DNA of 64,000 nucleotides from Brucellaceae bacterium (GCA_020637755.1 JACKJW010000011.1:1-64000), one strand, 5' to 3'. Counted from the first letter of the stretch, positions 1 to 8,461 are shown. Translations and numbers: made by a program. The notes: a model not told the origin generated them from the sequence alone.

Positions 1-479
1 GGCGCCAGCAGCGCCAGGCCGGCCACCCGCCCGGGGTGGTCGAGCGCGGCAGCCAGCGCAACCGCACCGCCCAGCGAATGGCCGCAAAACACCGCCTTGT
101 CGATGCCGAGTGCATCGAGCAGCGCCACCATGTCGCTCGCATGGGTGGTCAGCCGCCCGTCATCGCCCCAGATGTGTCCGGACCAGCCGCTGCCGCGCCG
201 GTCGGCCGCGATCAGCCGGTACCCTTCGCCCATGGCGCCCCACAGCGGGATGTCGAAGTGGTGCAGGTTGCCGCCAAGCCCGTGGACGAACAGGATCGCC
301 GGGCCGGATCCGCGCTCCACCACGTGGAAGCGCCGGCCCTTGATCCGCAGAATTTGGCCGTCGGGCGGAACCGTCGCCTCGGCCACTGCCGCGATTCGTA
401 GCGTCTTCCAGGCATTGTATGCGCTGAGCAGCATCAGGAGCAGGAACCCCGCCAGAAGGAACGCAAAGACGATCTGCAT
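1..479 (-). CDS. alpha/beta hydrolase, partial (C-terminus outside window)
   Basis: This minus-strand reading frame starts with ATG at 479 and is still open at base 1, so only about the first 159 residues are visible. It begins with a hydrophobic stretch (about residues 2-19) that looks like a membrane anchor or signal sequence. The hydrolase fold follows: an HGLGG oxyanion-hole motif near residue 66, a DRRGSGWS turn, and the nucleophile elbow GHSLGG with its serine near residue 133. These features identify an alpha/beta hydrolase, probably membrane-tethered. Substrate cannot be inferred. It lies downstream of wrbA on the same strand with an 88-bp gap and may be co-transcribed. Confidence 0.85.
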   Translation of the reverse strand, partial: MQIVFAFLLAGFLLLMLLSAYNAWKTLRIAAVAEATVPPDGQILRIKGRRFHVVERGSGPAILFVHGLGGNLHHFDIPLWGAMGEGYRLIAADRRGSGWSGHIWGDDGRLTTHASDMVALLDALGIDKAVFCGHSLGGAVALAAALDHPGRVAGLALLA

Positions 480-567
480 GAGGCCACCTCCTTCCCGTTC
501 CCCCAAAGCTAGACGGACAGCGCGCTCGCGGCAAGCGCCCCGTCCGTTTCACTCACCGGGAAAGCAA

Positions 568-1167
568 TCAGGCTGCGAGCTTGCCCGCAATCGCCGCCAC
601 GTGACGGCCCTGATAGCGCGCGGCTTCCAGTTCCACCGCAGAAGGCTGGCGCGAACCGTCGCCACCGGCAATGGTGGACGCGCCGTAAGGGCTGCCGCCC
701 TTCACTTCCTCCACGCCCATCTGGCCCTGGAACGCATAGGGCAAGCCGACGATCACCATGCCGAGATGCAGCAGGACGGTGTGGAAATTGAGGATGGTGG
801 ATTCCTGGCCGCCATGCTGGGTCGCCGAGGACGCCATCACCGAACCGACCTTGCCGACCAGTGCGCCGCTGGCCCACAATCCGCCGGTCTGGTCGAGGAA
901 ATTTTTCATCTGAGCCGCCATCATGCCGTAGCGCGTCGGCGTGGAGAAGATGATCGCATCGTAGTCGGCCAGTTCGCCGGGTTGGGCAACCGGCGCCGCC
1001 TGGTCGAGCTTGTAATGGAAGGTCTTGGCGACCTCGTCCGGCACCAGTTCCGGAACGCGTTTCACGGTCACTTCGGCACCTGCAGCGCGCGCACCTTCCG
1101 CAGCGGCCTGCGCCATCTGCTCGTTGTGGCCCCAGCTCGAATAATAAAGCACGAGTACCTTGCTCAT
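568..1167 (-). CDS. wrbA: NAD(P)H:quinone oxidoreductase, WrbA type
   Basis: The 199-residue product is a flavodoxin-fold WrbA protein, which uses FMN to reduce quinones by two electrons and so avoids semiquinone radicals. Visible marks are the N-terminal phosphate-binding loop after VLVLYYSSWGHN, the STPTRYGMM segment contacting FMN, the FLDQTGGLW motif and the C-terminal GRHVAAIAGKL. Length matches the family (about 198-200). The ATG at 1167 was chosen over an upstream one because AGGAGA lies just ahead of it and homologues begin MSKVLVLY. It is divergent from the CinA-like gene across a 170-bp region with an inverted repeat. Confidence 0.95.
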   Translation of the reverse strand: MSKVLVLYYSSWGHNEQMAQAAAEGARAAGAEVTVKRVPELVPDEVAKTFHYKLDQAAPVAQPGELADYDAIIFSTPTRYGMMAAQMKNFLDQTGGLWASGALVGKVGSVMASSATQHGGQESTILNFHTVLLHLGMVIVGLPYAFQGQMGVEEVKGGSPYGASTIAGGDGSRQPSAVELEAARYQGRHVAAIAGKLAA

Positions 1168-1240
1168 GTCTGTCTCCTGTCCGGCCCTCGCAAGGGCACC
1201 ATCGATGGAACAGGCATAGTCCCGACCCATCATTCAACAT

Positions 1241-1270
1241 AGTCGAACAAAGATCGACATATTGTTCACT
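1241..1270. promoter_or_regulatory. inverted repeat in the wrbA/cinA-like divergent promoter region
   Basis: The arms GAACAA (1245-1250) and TTGTTC (1262-1267) are perfect inverted repeats separated by 11 bp. The symmetry extends outwards as AGT/ACT with a one-base bulge. The spacing and its place between two divergent genes suit a dimeric repressor operator. No regulator gene sits beside it, so the binding protein is unknown. Confidence 0.4.
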
Positions 1271-1340
1271 AGACATGCCACTTGAACGCCCCTCAGCCTC
1301 GCCCTATGCCTTTGGGCGCGCAAACAGGGAGATCGCATCC

Positions 1341-2093
1341 ATGGGCGAGATCGTGACGGCAGCCATGCTGGTGATCGGCGACGAAATCCTCTCCGGGCGC
1401 ACCAAGGACAAGAATGTCGGACACCTGGCAGACATCATGACGGCCAGTGGTATCGACCTGAAGGAAGTCCGCATCGTCTCCGATGACCGCGAAGCGATCG
1501 CCGCCGCCGTCAACGCGCTGCGCGCCGCCCACACCTATGTGTTCACGACGGGCGGCATCGGCCCGACCCATGATGACATCACCGCCGACTCCATTGCTTA
1601 CGCCTTCGGCGTGCCCTGCCGCACCGATCCGCAGGCCCATGCGCTGCTTGCCGCCCATTACGAGGCGCGCGGCATGGAATTCACCGAGGCCCGCCAGCGC
1701 ATGGCGCGCATGCCTGAAGGCGCAGCCCACATCGCCAATCCGATCTCCGTCGCGCCGGGTTTCATCATTGGCAATGTTCACGTGATGGCGGGCGTCCCCT
1801 CCATCTTCCAGGCCATGCTCGACAATGTCATTCCGGGCCTGAAGACCGGCACGAAACTTCTGTCGGAATCCGTCCACTGCCCGTTTGGCGAAGGCACGAT
1901 CGGCGGGCCGCTGGCGGAGATCCAGAAGGCCCACCCGGAGACCATCATCGGCTCCTACCCGAAATATGAGGGCAACCGCTTCTGGACCGAACTGGTTGTG
2001 CGCGCGCGTTCCCGCGAGGCGCTCGATCCCGCCGTCGCAGCGGTTCAGGACCTTGTCCGCTCCCGCATCGAAGCCGGCGCACCCAACATGTGA
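1341..2093 (+). CDS. competence/damage-inducible protein A-like, molybdopterin-binding (MoaB/CinA-N) domain
   Basis: The 250-residue protein carries the MoCF (MoaB/Mog) fold of the CinA N-terminal domain: VIGDEILSGRTKDKN near the N-terminus and the FTTGGIGPTHDDIT signature around residue 70. The C-terminal amidohydrolase domain of full-length CinA is absent, giving the short COG1058 form common in Alphaproteobacteria. The domain is known to bind molybdopterin-type or nucleotide ligands; the physiological role of the short form is not settled. Start at 1341 was preferred because homologues begin here and CAGGGA lies upstream; an in-frame ATG at 1275 is possible but overlaps the promoter region. 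Confidence 0.88.
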   Translation: MGEIVTAAMLVIGDEILSGRTKDKNVGHLADIMTASGIDLKEVRIVSDDREAIAAAVNALRAAHTYVFTTGGIGPTHDDITADSIAYAFGVPCRTDPQAHALLAAHYEARGMEFTEARQRMARMPEGAAHIANPISVAPGFIIGNVHVMAGVPSIFQAMLDNVIPGLKTGTKLLSESVHCPFGEGTIGGPLAEIQKAHPETIIGSYPKYEGNRFWTELVVRARSREALDPAVAAVQDLVRSRIEAGAPNM

Positions 2094-2106
2094 GGCTGCG
2101 CCAGCC

Positions 2107-2120
2107 TTGAGGCAGGTCAA
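2107..2120. promoter_or_regulatory. FNR/FixK-like box upstream of first universal stress protein
   Basis: TTGAGGCAGGTCAA has the architecture TTGA-N6-TCAA of CRP/FNR-family sites. It departs from the TTGAT-N4-ATCAA consensus at the inner positions. It lies about 110 bp before the usp start and resembles the site at 3093-3106. Assignment to FNR, FixK or a Dnr/NnrR-type protein cannot be made from sequence alone. Confidence 0.45.
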
Positions 2121-2229
2121 GGCCCGGGCCGGGTTTCCGGCGCATCCTTTCTGCAAGCCGGCAGCATGCATGAAGGCTGCCCTGCCGATGCAGGCCCGCA
2201 CACCATGTCCGGCATCAAGGAGATGAACC

Positions 2230-3069
2230 ATGACCTACAAGACCATCGTCGCCATCATGCCCGACCTCACCGTCGCCGAGCGTGTCTTTTCCGCCGCGGC
2301 CGTGATTGCGCGCAAATTTGGCTCCCATGTCATCGCGGTCCATGCCGAGCCGAGTGCGGCCGCCTACGCAACGCCCATCGGCTTTCCCGAGGCCGGCGTG
2401 CTGGAATCCAACATCGAGGAAAGCCGTCAGCGGGCAGAGGACCTGAAAGAAAAGGTCAATGAGATGGCCCGCGTCGAAGCCATGAGCTTTGAATGGCGCT
2501 CCATGGAAAGCTTCATTGGCGACTCAGCGGTATCCGGCCTGAATTCCGCCCATTGTGCCGACCTGGTGATCGCGGGGCAGCCGGACCCGGACAATACCAA
2601 GTCCATCCCCAATGACGTCGAAGTGCTGATCTTCGACAGCGGACGCCCGGTCCTGTTCGTTCCCTACGCGGCCCGTATCCCGTCAGAGTTCAAGACGGTG
2701 GTCGTCGCCTGGAACGGAACCCGCGAGGCCGCACGCGCCACCTTCGATGCGATGCCCTTCCTGCATGCCGCCGACAGGGTGGAAATCTTCACCGTCGATC
2801 CGGCCTCCGGAAGCGACCAGACTGCCGTTACGGCCGGTGCCGAGATCGCCACCGTGCTCGCCCGCCATGGCGTCAAGGTTGCCACCGAAACGCAGATATC
2901 CGACGGCGTGAAGCCCGCCGCCATCATCGAGAACCGGCTGGCCGACACGCAGGCCGACCTGCTCGTCATGGGGGCCTATTCCCACTCGCGCATCCTGGAG
3001 CGTCTGTTCGGCGGCGTCACACGCACCGTGATGAAGTCCATGCCGACACTGACGCTGATGTCGCGCTGA
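2230..3069 (+). CDS. universal stress protein, tandem UspA domains
   Basis: The 279-residue product has two Usp folds. The first spans roughly residues 1-145 and the second 150-279. Domain 2 ends with the family nucleotide-binding pattern: GAYSHSRILERLFGG followed by TRTVMKSMPTLTLMSR. Such tandem Usp proteins are cytoplasmic stress or hypoxia proteins that bind ATP; client processes are unknown. AAGGAG sits 7 bases before the ATG. The protein is a paralogue of the next gene (shared VVAWNGTREAARA and HGV-ETQ segments), pointing to a tandem duplication. The upstream FNR-like box suggests induction by low oxygen or nitric oxide. Confidence 0.92.
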   Translation: MTYKTIVAIMPDLTVAERVFSAAAVIARKFGSHVIAVHAEPSAAAYATPIGFPEAGVLESNIEESRQRAEDLKEKVNEMARVEAMSFEWRSMESFIGDSAVSGLNSAHCADLVIAGQPDPDNTKSIPNDVEVLIFDSGRPVLFVPYAARIPSEFKTVVVAWNGTREAARATFDAMPFLHAADRVEIFTVDPASGSDQTAVTAGAEIATVLARHGVKVATETQISDGVKPAAIIENRLADTQADLLVMGAYSHSRILERLFGGVTRTVMKSMPTLTLMSR

Positions 3070-3092
3070 CCAGGGATCGCGGGTGCGGAGAT

Positions 3093-3106
3093 TTGACCCT
3101 GGTCAA
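3093..3106. promoter_or_regulatory. FNR/FixK-like box upstream of second universal stress protein
   Basis: TTGACCCTGGTCAA is a TTGAC-N4-GTCAA inverted repeat, a CRP/FNR-superfamily half-site arrangement one base per arm away from the FNR consensus TTGAT-N4-ATCAA. It sits 93 bp ahead of the usp ATG, an activator-compatible distance. Confidence 0.55.
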
Positions 3107-3199
3107 GGCACGGCCCCGATCCCGGCATATGTTGCATTGCAAAAGTGGCAGGGTGGCTACCCGCCCTGCCCGTCAAACCGGTGACGCCAGGAGCACGCC

Positions 3200-4051
3200 A
3201 TGTCTTACAAGACCGTTCTCGCCTTTCTGCAATATCCCGAAGACGAAGACCGTCTGCTTGATGTCGCATTCCCCGTTGCACGCAGTTTCGGGGCGCATCT
3301 GACCGGCTTTCATGCCGAGCCGGGCGCAAGCGCCTTCTCCACACCGGCCTACTACGCCCAGTCACGCATGCGGGTGCAGTCGGTGGACAAGCACCGCGAC
3401 CGCATGGCGCAGATGGAATCACGCTTCCGCGAGCGGGCAGCCTGCGACGATGTCAGAAGCATGAATGGCGCGCGATCGAGACGGGGCGACATCGATACAT
3501 CCGATGCCATCATCGCGTCTGCACGTTGCGCCGATCTGGTGATTGCCGGTCAGCCGGACAAGGAAAAGCATCCTGGCGCCATGGCAAATGTCGAAAGGGC
3601 AATCTTCGAGGGCGGTCGCCCGGTCCTGTTCGTGCTGTGGGCCGCGCGCATCCCCGACAGTTTTGATCGCGTGATCGTCGCATGGAACGGCACGCGTGAG
3701 GCCGCGCGCGCGCCGCCTTCGACGCCCTGCTCCTTCCTCTCGCGGCCGCGCGCTCGGTGGAGGTTTTTCACGGTCGATCCGAAGGGCGCGCCGACCAGAC
3801 GGCCACTCTCGCAGGAGCCGTGGTCAGCGGCGGCGCTTGCCCGTCACGGCGTCAATGTCACCATCGAGACCCAACTGTCGGGCGGCATTCCTGCCGGCGA
3901 CATCATCGAAAAAACCGGATCGCCGACACCCAGACGGACCTGTTGGTCATGGGGCCTATTCCGCGCTCGGCGCCTGTCGGAGCGCTCTGTTCGGCGGCGT
4001 CACCTGCACCGTTCTGAAACCATGCCCTGCATCACCTTGATGTCACGCTGA
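3200..4051 (+). CDS. universal stress protein paralogue, frame-scrambled by small indels
   Basis: An open frame of 283 codons begins MSYKTVLAFLQYPEDEDRLL after AGGAG and ends ITLMSR like its upstream paralogue. Internally it switches frame several times relative to that paralogue. Around 3460-3485 the expected SEWRAIETGD is read in another frame. Between about 3715 and 3765 the expected AAFDALLLPLAAARSVEVF lies in a second frame. From about 3912 to 4020 the expected RIADTQTDLLVMG lies in a third. Most breaks fall in short homopolymers or GC repeats and partly compensate one another, so no stop appears. Either this is a young pseudogene or the assembly has uncorrected indels. If repaired it would be a normal two-domain Usp. 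Confidence 0.7.
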   Translation: MSYKTVLAFLQYPEDEDRLLDVAFPVARSFGAHLTGFHAEPGASAFSTPAYYAQSRMRVQSVDKHRDRMAQMESRFRERAACDDVRSMNGARSRRGDIDTSDAIIASARCADLVIAGQPDKEKHPGAMANVERAIFEGGRPVLFVLWAARIPDSFDRVIVAWNGTREAARAPPSTPCSFLSRPRARWRFFTVDPKGAPTRRPLSQEPWSAAALARHGVNVTIETQLSGGIPAGDIIEKTGSPTPRRTCWSWGLFRARRLSERSVRRRHLHRSETMPCITLMSR

Positions 4052-4583
4052 ATTCTGCGCGCACCCTGTTGCTCAAAGGGAGGAGCGGATGCAGCCCGGA
4101 ATGATCCGGGCGGCAGCCACTGATCCACCTGGCCGGCTGGCGAATATGAATTCCGGGGAGTTCAGGATTGCGCCGTTGCCGTCACATGACGTCAACTGCC
4201 AGGCACACCTGCCCTGACGAAATTCAGGCCGCAAAGGCCGGAAAAATCCGGGACATGGGACCAACAACCTCCCCCCTTTCGACCCGCGATCCGTCGCGGT
4301 TTTCGGTGCTCCGACAAGAGCGCGATCCTGTCGGCGCCAAGGTTTTCCCATCATCGGCGGCGGCTATGAGGGCATTCCCTCATCGCCATCAATCCTAAAG
4401 CACAGCGGTGCACGGAAAGCCCTGCTTCCCATCCATCGCCGCGGCCGACATGCCATCGACCTCGCTGTCATCGCCACGCCAGGGTCCGCACGGTGGCCGC
4501 CATCCTGAAGGAATCGCGGCGAAGCCGGCATCCGCAACGCCATCATCCTGTCGGCTGGCTTTGGCGAGACCGGCGAAAAGGGC

Positions 4584-6032
4584 TTGGCCGGCGAGGAGCA
4601 ACTGCGCGCCATCGCCCGCAAATACTCCATCCGTTTCATCGGCCCGAACTGCGTGGGCATTGTCCGGCCCTGGTCAAAGCTCAATGCCACCTTCCTGAAG
4701 AGCCCGCCGCCTGCCGGCCGGCTCGCGCTGGTCTCGCAATCCGGCGCGCTCTGCTCGGCCATTTCCGACTGGGCCGAACCGCAGCACCTGGGGTTCTCGG
4801 CACTGGTGTCGCTCGGCAACTCGGTGGATGTCGATTTCGGCGACGTGCTCAACTTCCTGGCGACCGACCCCAAGACTGAGGCGATCCTGCTCTATGTCGA
4901 AGGTGTGCGTCATGCGCCCTCCTTCATTTCGGCACTGCGCGTGGCAGCCGGTCTCAAGCCGGTGATCGTCCTGAAGGCGGGCCGTCACAACCAGTCCTCA
5001 AAGGCTGCCCACACCCATACCGGTGCCCTGATCGGCTCGGACGCCGTCTTCGATGCCGCGCTGGAGCGCTCCGGTGCCGTGCGCGCCCACACTTACGGAC
5101 AGCTCTTCGCGGCCGCCGAAATCCTGTCGGCGGGAAAACGCGCAGCCGGCAACAATCTCGGCATCATCACCAATGGCGGCGGTGCCGGTGTGCTGGCGGC
5201 CGACCGTGCAGGTGACCTGCATGTCAATATCCCCGCCCCCTCGCCTGAAACCGTCGAGGCGCTCGACAACGTGCTGCCGCCCTTCTGGTCCCATGCCAAC
5301 CCGGTCGACATTCTCGGCGATGCGGGACCGCAAGCCTATGGCGCTGCGGTCGCTGCCTGCCTGAAGGACAAGGCATTCGACGGTGTGCTCGTCATGCTGA
5401 CACCGCAGGCGATGACCAATCCCATGGATGCGGCGCAGGCCGTCATCGACGCCATTCCCAAGGGCAACCGCAAGCCGGTCCTTGTCTGCTGGATGGGTGA
5501 AACGAGTGTACGCGAGGCCCGCGCGCTGCTCTCTTCCAAGGGCATCCCGGATTTTCTGACGCCGGAACGCGCCATCGAGGGCTTCTACTATCTCGCGCGC
5601 CACGAATTGAACCGCCGCATGGCGCTCGAACTTCCCGGACCGCTCTCCGACCTGGAGGCACCCGACGTTGACGGCGCGCGCATGATCATCGCGCAGGTGC
5701 TGGCTGAAGGGCGCTCCATGCTGTCGGACCTGGAATCAAAGGCCGTGCTCTCGGCCTTCCGCATTCCGGTAAACACCACGCTGGAAGCCTCGTCGCCCGC
5801 CAAGGCGCTGATCGCGGCTGAAACGGTCGGCTTTCCCGTGGCGGTCAAGATCAACTCGCCGCAGATCACCCACAAGTCCGATGTCGGCGGCACGCATGAA
5901 CATCATGAGCGCTACACCCTGCAATCGGCCTTTCGCGAGATCGTCGAGGATGCCCGCAAGGCGCGCCCGAGGCCGATATCCATGGCGTCACCGTCGAGGC
6001 CATGGTCAAGCTGGACCATGCCCGCGAACTGA
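4584..6032 (+). CDS. fragment 1 of the Pat-like gene: CoA-ligase flavodoxin domains and start of ATP-grasp
   Basis: This open frame has no genuine initiation site; it enters mid-gene at LAGEEQLRAIARKYS. It contains FIGPNCVGIVRP and SQSGALCSAISDW, the ligase CoA domain, then HTGALIGSD and a linker. The ATP-grasp start follows (residues about 370-450, VGFPVAVKINSPQITHKSDVGGT). After that, the expected R-x-N-I-M-S-A stretch of the family is lost to a frameshift near 5895. The last 25 codons are out of frame with the next fragment, which resumes at 6002. Confidence 0.65.
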   Translation: MAGEEQLRAIARKYSIRFIGPNCVGIVRPWSKLNATFLKSPPPAGRLALVSQSGALCSAISDWAEPQHLGFSALVSLGNSVDVDFGDVLNFLATDPKTEAILLYVEGVRHAPSFISALRVAAGLKPVIVLKAGRHNQSSKAAHTHTGALIGSDAVFDAALERSGAVRAHTYGQLFAAAEILSAGKRAAGNNLGIITNGGGAGVLAADRAGDLHVNIPAPSPETVEALDNVLPPFWSHANPVDILGDAGPQAYGAAVAACLKDKAFDGVLVMLTPQAMTNPMDAAQAVIDAIPKGNRKPVLVCWMGETSVREARALLSSKGIPDFLTPERAIEGFYYLARHELNRRMALELPGPLSDLEAPDVDGARMIIAQVLAEGRSMLSDLESKAVLSAFRIPVNTTLEASSPAKALIAAETVGFPVAVKINSPQITHKSDVGGTHEHHERYTLQSAFREIVEDARKARPRPISMASPSRPWSSWTMPAN

Positions 6033-6928
6033 TCGCCGGCGCTTCACGCGATCCGGTCTTCGGCCCGACCATCGTCTTCGGTGCCGGCGGCAAGATGGTC
6101 GAAGTGCTCGATGACAGCGCCGTCTCACTACCTCCGCTCAACGCAGTGCTCGCCCAGCGTCTGATCCGCCGCACCCGTGTCTCGCGCCTGCTCGACGCCT
6201 TCCGCGACAGCCCGCCAGCAGACAGCGAGGCGGTCATCGGCGTGCTGGTGCGCATCTCCGACATGGTCTGCGAATTGCCGGAAATCGAGGAACTCGACAT
6301 CAACCCGCTCTTCGCCAGCCCCGAAGGGGTGATGGCGGTCGATGCGCGCATCCGCGTCTCGCGACCACCGGCCACCCAGGGCCGCTACGAGCACGTGGCC
6401 ATCGCGCCCTACCCGCGCCACCTGATCCAGCGCGAGGTGATGTCCGACGGCATGGAACTGGTCATTCGCCCGATCCGCCCCGAAGATGCCGAGTCGGAGC
6501 GCGACTTCGTGCACAACCTGTCGGAACAGGCGCGCAAGTTCCGCTTCATGCATGCCATGAACGACCTGTCGCCCTCCATGCTCGCCCGCTTCACCCATAT
6601 CGACTATTCGCGCGAAATGGCCTTCGTTGCCATCGCAGGGTCCGGCGACGAGCGCAAGCAGGTGGGCGTCGCGCGGTATTCGGCCAATCCCGATGGCAAG
6701 AGCTGCGAATTCGCGGTCGTCGTCGCCGATTCCATGCAGGGACGCGGCGTCGGCACAAAGCTGATGCGCGCCCTGATGTCGGAAGCGCGTGACCGCGGCC
6801 TGACCATCATGGAGGGAACTGTACTGACCGAGAATGCAGGCATGTTGCAGCTCATGCAATCGCTTGGCTTCTCCATGCGCCGTTCGCCGGAGGAACCTGA
6901 ACTCTATCTCGTCGAGCGCTGGCTCTGA
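6002..6928 (+). CDS. fragment 2 of the Pat-like gene: end of ATP-grasp plus GNAT acetyltransferase
   Basis: The 308-codon frame opens in the ATP-grasp domain (MVKLDHARELIAGASRDPVFGPTIVFGAGG, ending INPLFASPEGVMAVDARI). It continues into a GNAT domain of about 165 residues with the acetyl-CoA loop VADSMQGRGVGTKLM and the ENAGMLQLMQSLGF segment typical of Pat. A single missing base near 5970 separates it from fragment 1. Residue conservation in the GNAT part looks intact, so if expressed alone it could still be a folded acetyltransferase, but no ribosome-binding site of its own is evident at 6002. Confidence 0.7.
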   Translation: MVKLDHARELIAGASRDPVFGPTIVFGAGGKMVEVLDDSAVSLPPLNAVLAQRLIRRTRVSRLLDAFRDSPPADSEAVIGVLVRISDMVCELPEIEELDINPLFASPEGVMAVDARIRVSRPPATQGRYEHVAIAPYPRHLIQREVMSDGMELVIRPIRPEDAESERDFVHNLSEQARKFRFMHAMNDLSPSMLARFTHIDYSREMAFVAIAGSGDERKQVGVARYSANPDGKSCEFAVVVADSMQGRGVGTKLMRALMSEARDRGLTIMEGTVLTENAGMLQLMQSLGFSMRRSPEEPELYLVERWL

Positions 6929-6956
6929 CGATCAAAAGCGGGAGGAAAAGACTGAA

Positions 6957-7877
6957 ATGCTGGGCATGATTTCCCACAATGACTGCCTTCTGCATGATCC
7001 GGGAAAATACCATCCCGATCATGCCGAACGCCTGCATGCCATCAACAACCAGATCATCATGTCGGGCCTCGACTTCGTGATCCGCCATTTCGACGCGCCG
7101 CTCGCCGCACGCGAGGAGCTGAAGAAGGCGCACGACCCGGACTATGTGGACCGCGTCTTCGAGATGGCGCCCACCGAAGGCTCCGTCGAGATCGACGGCG
7201 ACACGGTCATGTCGAAGGACACGCTTGCCGCAGCCTTGCGCTCCGCCGGCAGCGGCGTCATGGGCGTTGATCTCATCATGGAAGGACAGGCCAATCCGGT
7301 CTTTTGCGCCATCCGGCCCCCCGGGCATCACGCCGAATATGCCAAGGCGATGGGCTTCTGCCTGTTCGACAACATTGCCGTCGCCGCTGCCCATGCCATG
7401 GACAAATACGGCTTCGAGCGCGTTGCCATCGTCGATTTTGATGTCCATCACGGCAACGGCACCGAGGACATTTTCAAGAACGACAAGCGCGTCCTCTTCT
7501 GCTCCTCCTTCCAGCACCCGTTCTATCCCTATACGGGCCACGAGAAGGAAACGGCGAACCTGGTCGATGTGCCCCTGCCATCGGGCACCGACAGCAAGGG
7601 CTTCCGCAAGGCGGTCAGCGAGCACTGGTTTCCGGCGCTGAACGCCTTCAAGCCTCAGTTCCTCTTCATCTCGGCCGGCTTCGACGCCCATGTGCTGGAC
7701 GACATGTCCGGCCTCGGCCTGACCGAAGCCGATTATTTCTGGCTGACGGAGGAACTGGCGGCCATCGCCAACACCCATGCGCAAGGCCGCATCCTGTCGA
7801 TGCTGGAGGGCGGCTACGAGCCCGGCGCGCTGGCGCGCTCGGTCGTCGCGCACCTGAAGGCGCTGCTCGGCTACTGA
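6957..7877 (+). CDS. histone deacetylase family protein (acetylpolyamine / acetyl-lysine deacylase)
   Basis: The 306-residue product is a class II HDAC-like zinc hydrolase. Catalytic pieces are all present: PPGHH (H124, H125), DFDVHHGNGT (D162 and H164 as zinc ligands), SAGFDAH (D243, third zinc ligand) and EGGY (Y287). Related bacterial enzymes deacetylate polyamines or lysines. It starts 28 bp after the Pat-like gene with GGAGG upstream of the ATG, so the two are probably one operon writing and erasing acyl groups. An upstream in-frame ATG at 6834 lies inside the GNAT coding region and was rejected. Confidence 0.92.
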   Translation: MLGMISHNDCLLHDPGKYHPDHAERLHAINNQIIMSGLDFVIRHFDAPLAAREELKKAHDPDYVDRVFEMAPTEGSVEIDGDTVMSKDTLAAALRSAGSGVMGVDLIMEGQANPVFCAIRPPGHHAEYAKAMGFCLFDNIAVAAAHAMDKYGFERVAIVDFDVHHGNGTEDIFKNDKRVLFCSSFQHPFYPYTGHEKETANLVDVPLPSGTDSKGFRKAVSEHWFPALNAFKPQFLFISAGFDAHVLDDMSGLGLTEADYFWLTEELAAIANTHAQGRILSMLEGGYEPGALARSVVAHLKALLGY

Positions 7878-7963
7878 GGGGTTGCGCGCGGCGCGGGAGC
7901 GATATTGCCCCCGCGCCGCATATTCGCTATGCCCGGTCACCCCACTGGCACCCGGAGGCAGGC

Positions 7964-8461
7964 ATGTCACTTCCCGAAAAAGCGTTTCCCGTTTCCTGGG
8001 ACCAGTTCCATCGCGATGCCCGCGCGCTCGCCTGGCGCCTTTCCGGCAAGGCGGAGAAATACTCCGCCATCGTCTGCATCACGCGCGGCGGCCTGGTGCC
8101 GGCCGCCATCATCTCGCGCGAGCTGAACATTCGCGTCATCGAGACCGTCTCCATCGCCTCCTATCACGACTATACCGAACAGGGTGAGTTGAAGGTGATG
8201 AAGGAGGTCTCGCCCTCCATGCTGGAAAATGACGGCGAGGGTGTGCTCATCGTCGATGACCTGACCGATACCGGCAAGACCGCCGCCATCGTCCGCGCCA
8301 TGATGCCCAAGGCCCATTTTGCCACCGTCTATGCCAAACCCAAGGGCGTGCCTCTGGTCGACACGTTCGTCACCGAGGTCAGCCAGGACACCTGGATCTA
8401 CTTCCCGTGGGATATGGGCTTCACCTATCAGCAGCCGATTTCCGAGGGGCACAAGGGCTGA
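7964..8461 (+). CDS. gpt: xanthine-guanine phosphoribosyltransferase
   Basis: The 165-residue type I phosphoribosyltransferase salvages xanthine, guanine and hypoxanthine using PRPP. The PRPP loop VLIVDDLTDTGKT occupies residues 94-106. The ITRGGLVPA segment near 40 and the C-terminal WIYFPWDMGF, which closes the purine site, are typical of bacterial Gpt. Length is close to the family norm (about 155-165). Its stop overlaps the beginning of the MFS frame downstream, suggesting co-translation. Confidence 0.93.
   Translation: MSLPEKAFPVSWDQFHRDARALAWRLSGKAEKYSAIVCITRGGLVPAAIISRELNIRVIETVSIASYHDYTEQGELKVMKEVSPSMLENDGEGVLIVDDLTDTGKTAAIVRAMMPKAHFATVYAKPKGVPLVDTFVTEVSQDTWIYFPWDMGFTYQQPISEGHKG

Larger units (their letters stand above)
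4255..6928 (+). pseudogene. protein acetyltransferase Pat-like: acyl-CoA synthetase (NDP-forming) domains fused to a GNAT domain, broken by frameshifts
   Basis: Read across three frames this region encodes a single protein of roughly 890 residues. It has a CoA-binding domain (LFDPRSVAVFGAS recoverable from mixed frames at 4280-4320), a succinyl-CoA ligase-like flavodoxin domain, an ATP-grasp domain and a C-terminal GNAT acetyltransferase. That is the domain order of Pat-type lysine acetyltransferases, in which the ligase part binds regulators and the GNAT part acetylates acyl-CoA synthetases. Frame breaks are dense between 4255 and 4590 and recur near 5890-5930 and 5970. Both fragments retain good family similarity and normal codon use, so the damage is recent or a sequencing artefact. 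The neighbouring deacetylase-like gene fits a reversible acetylation pair. Confidence 0.75.
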
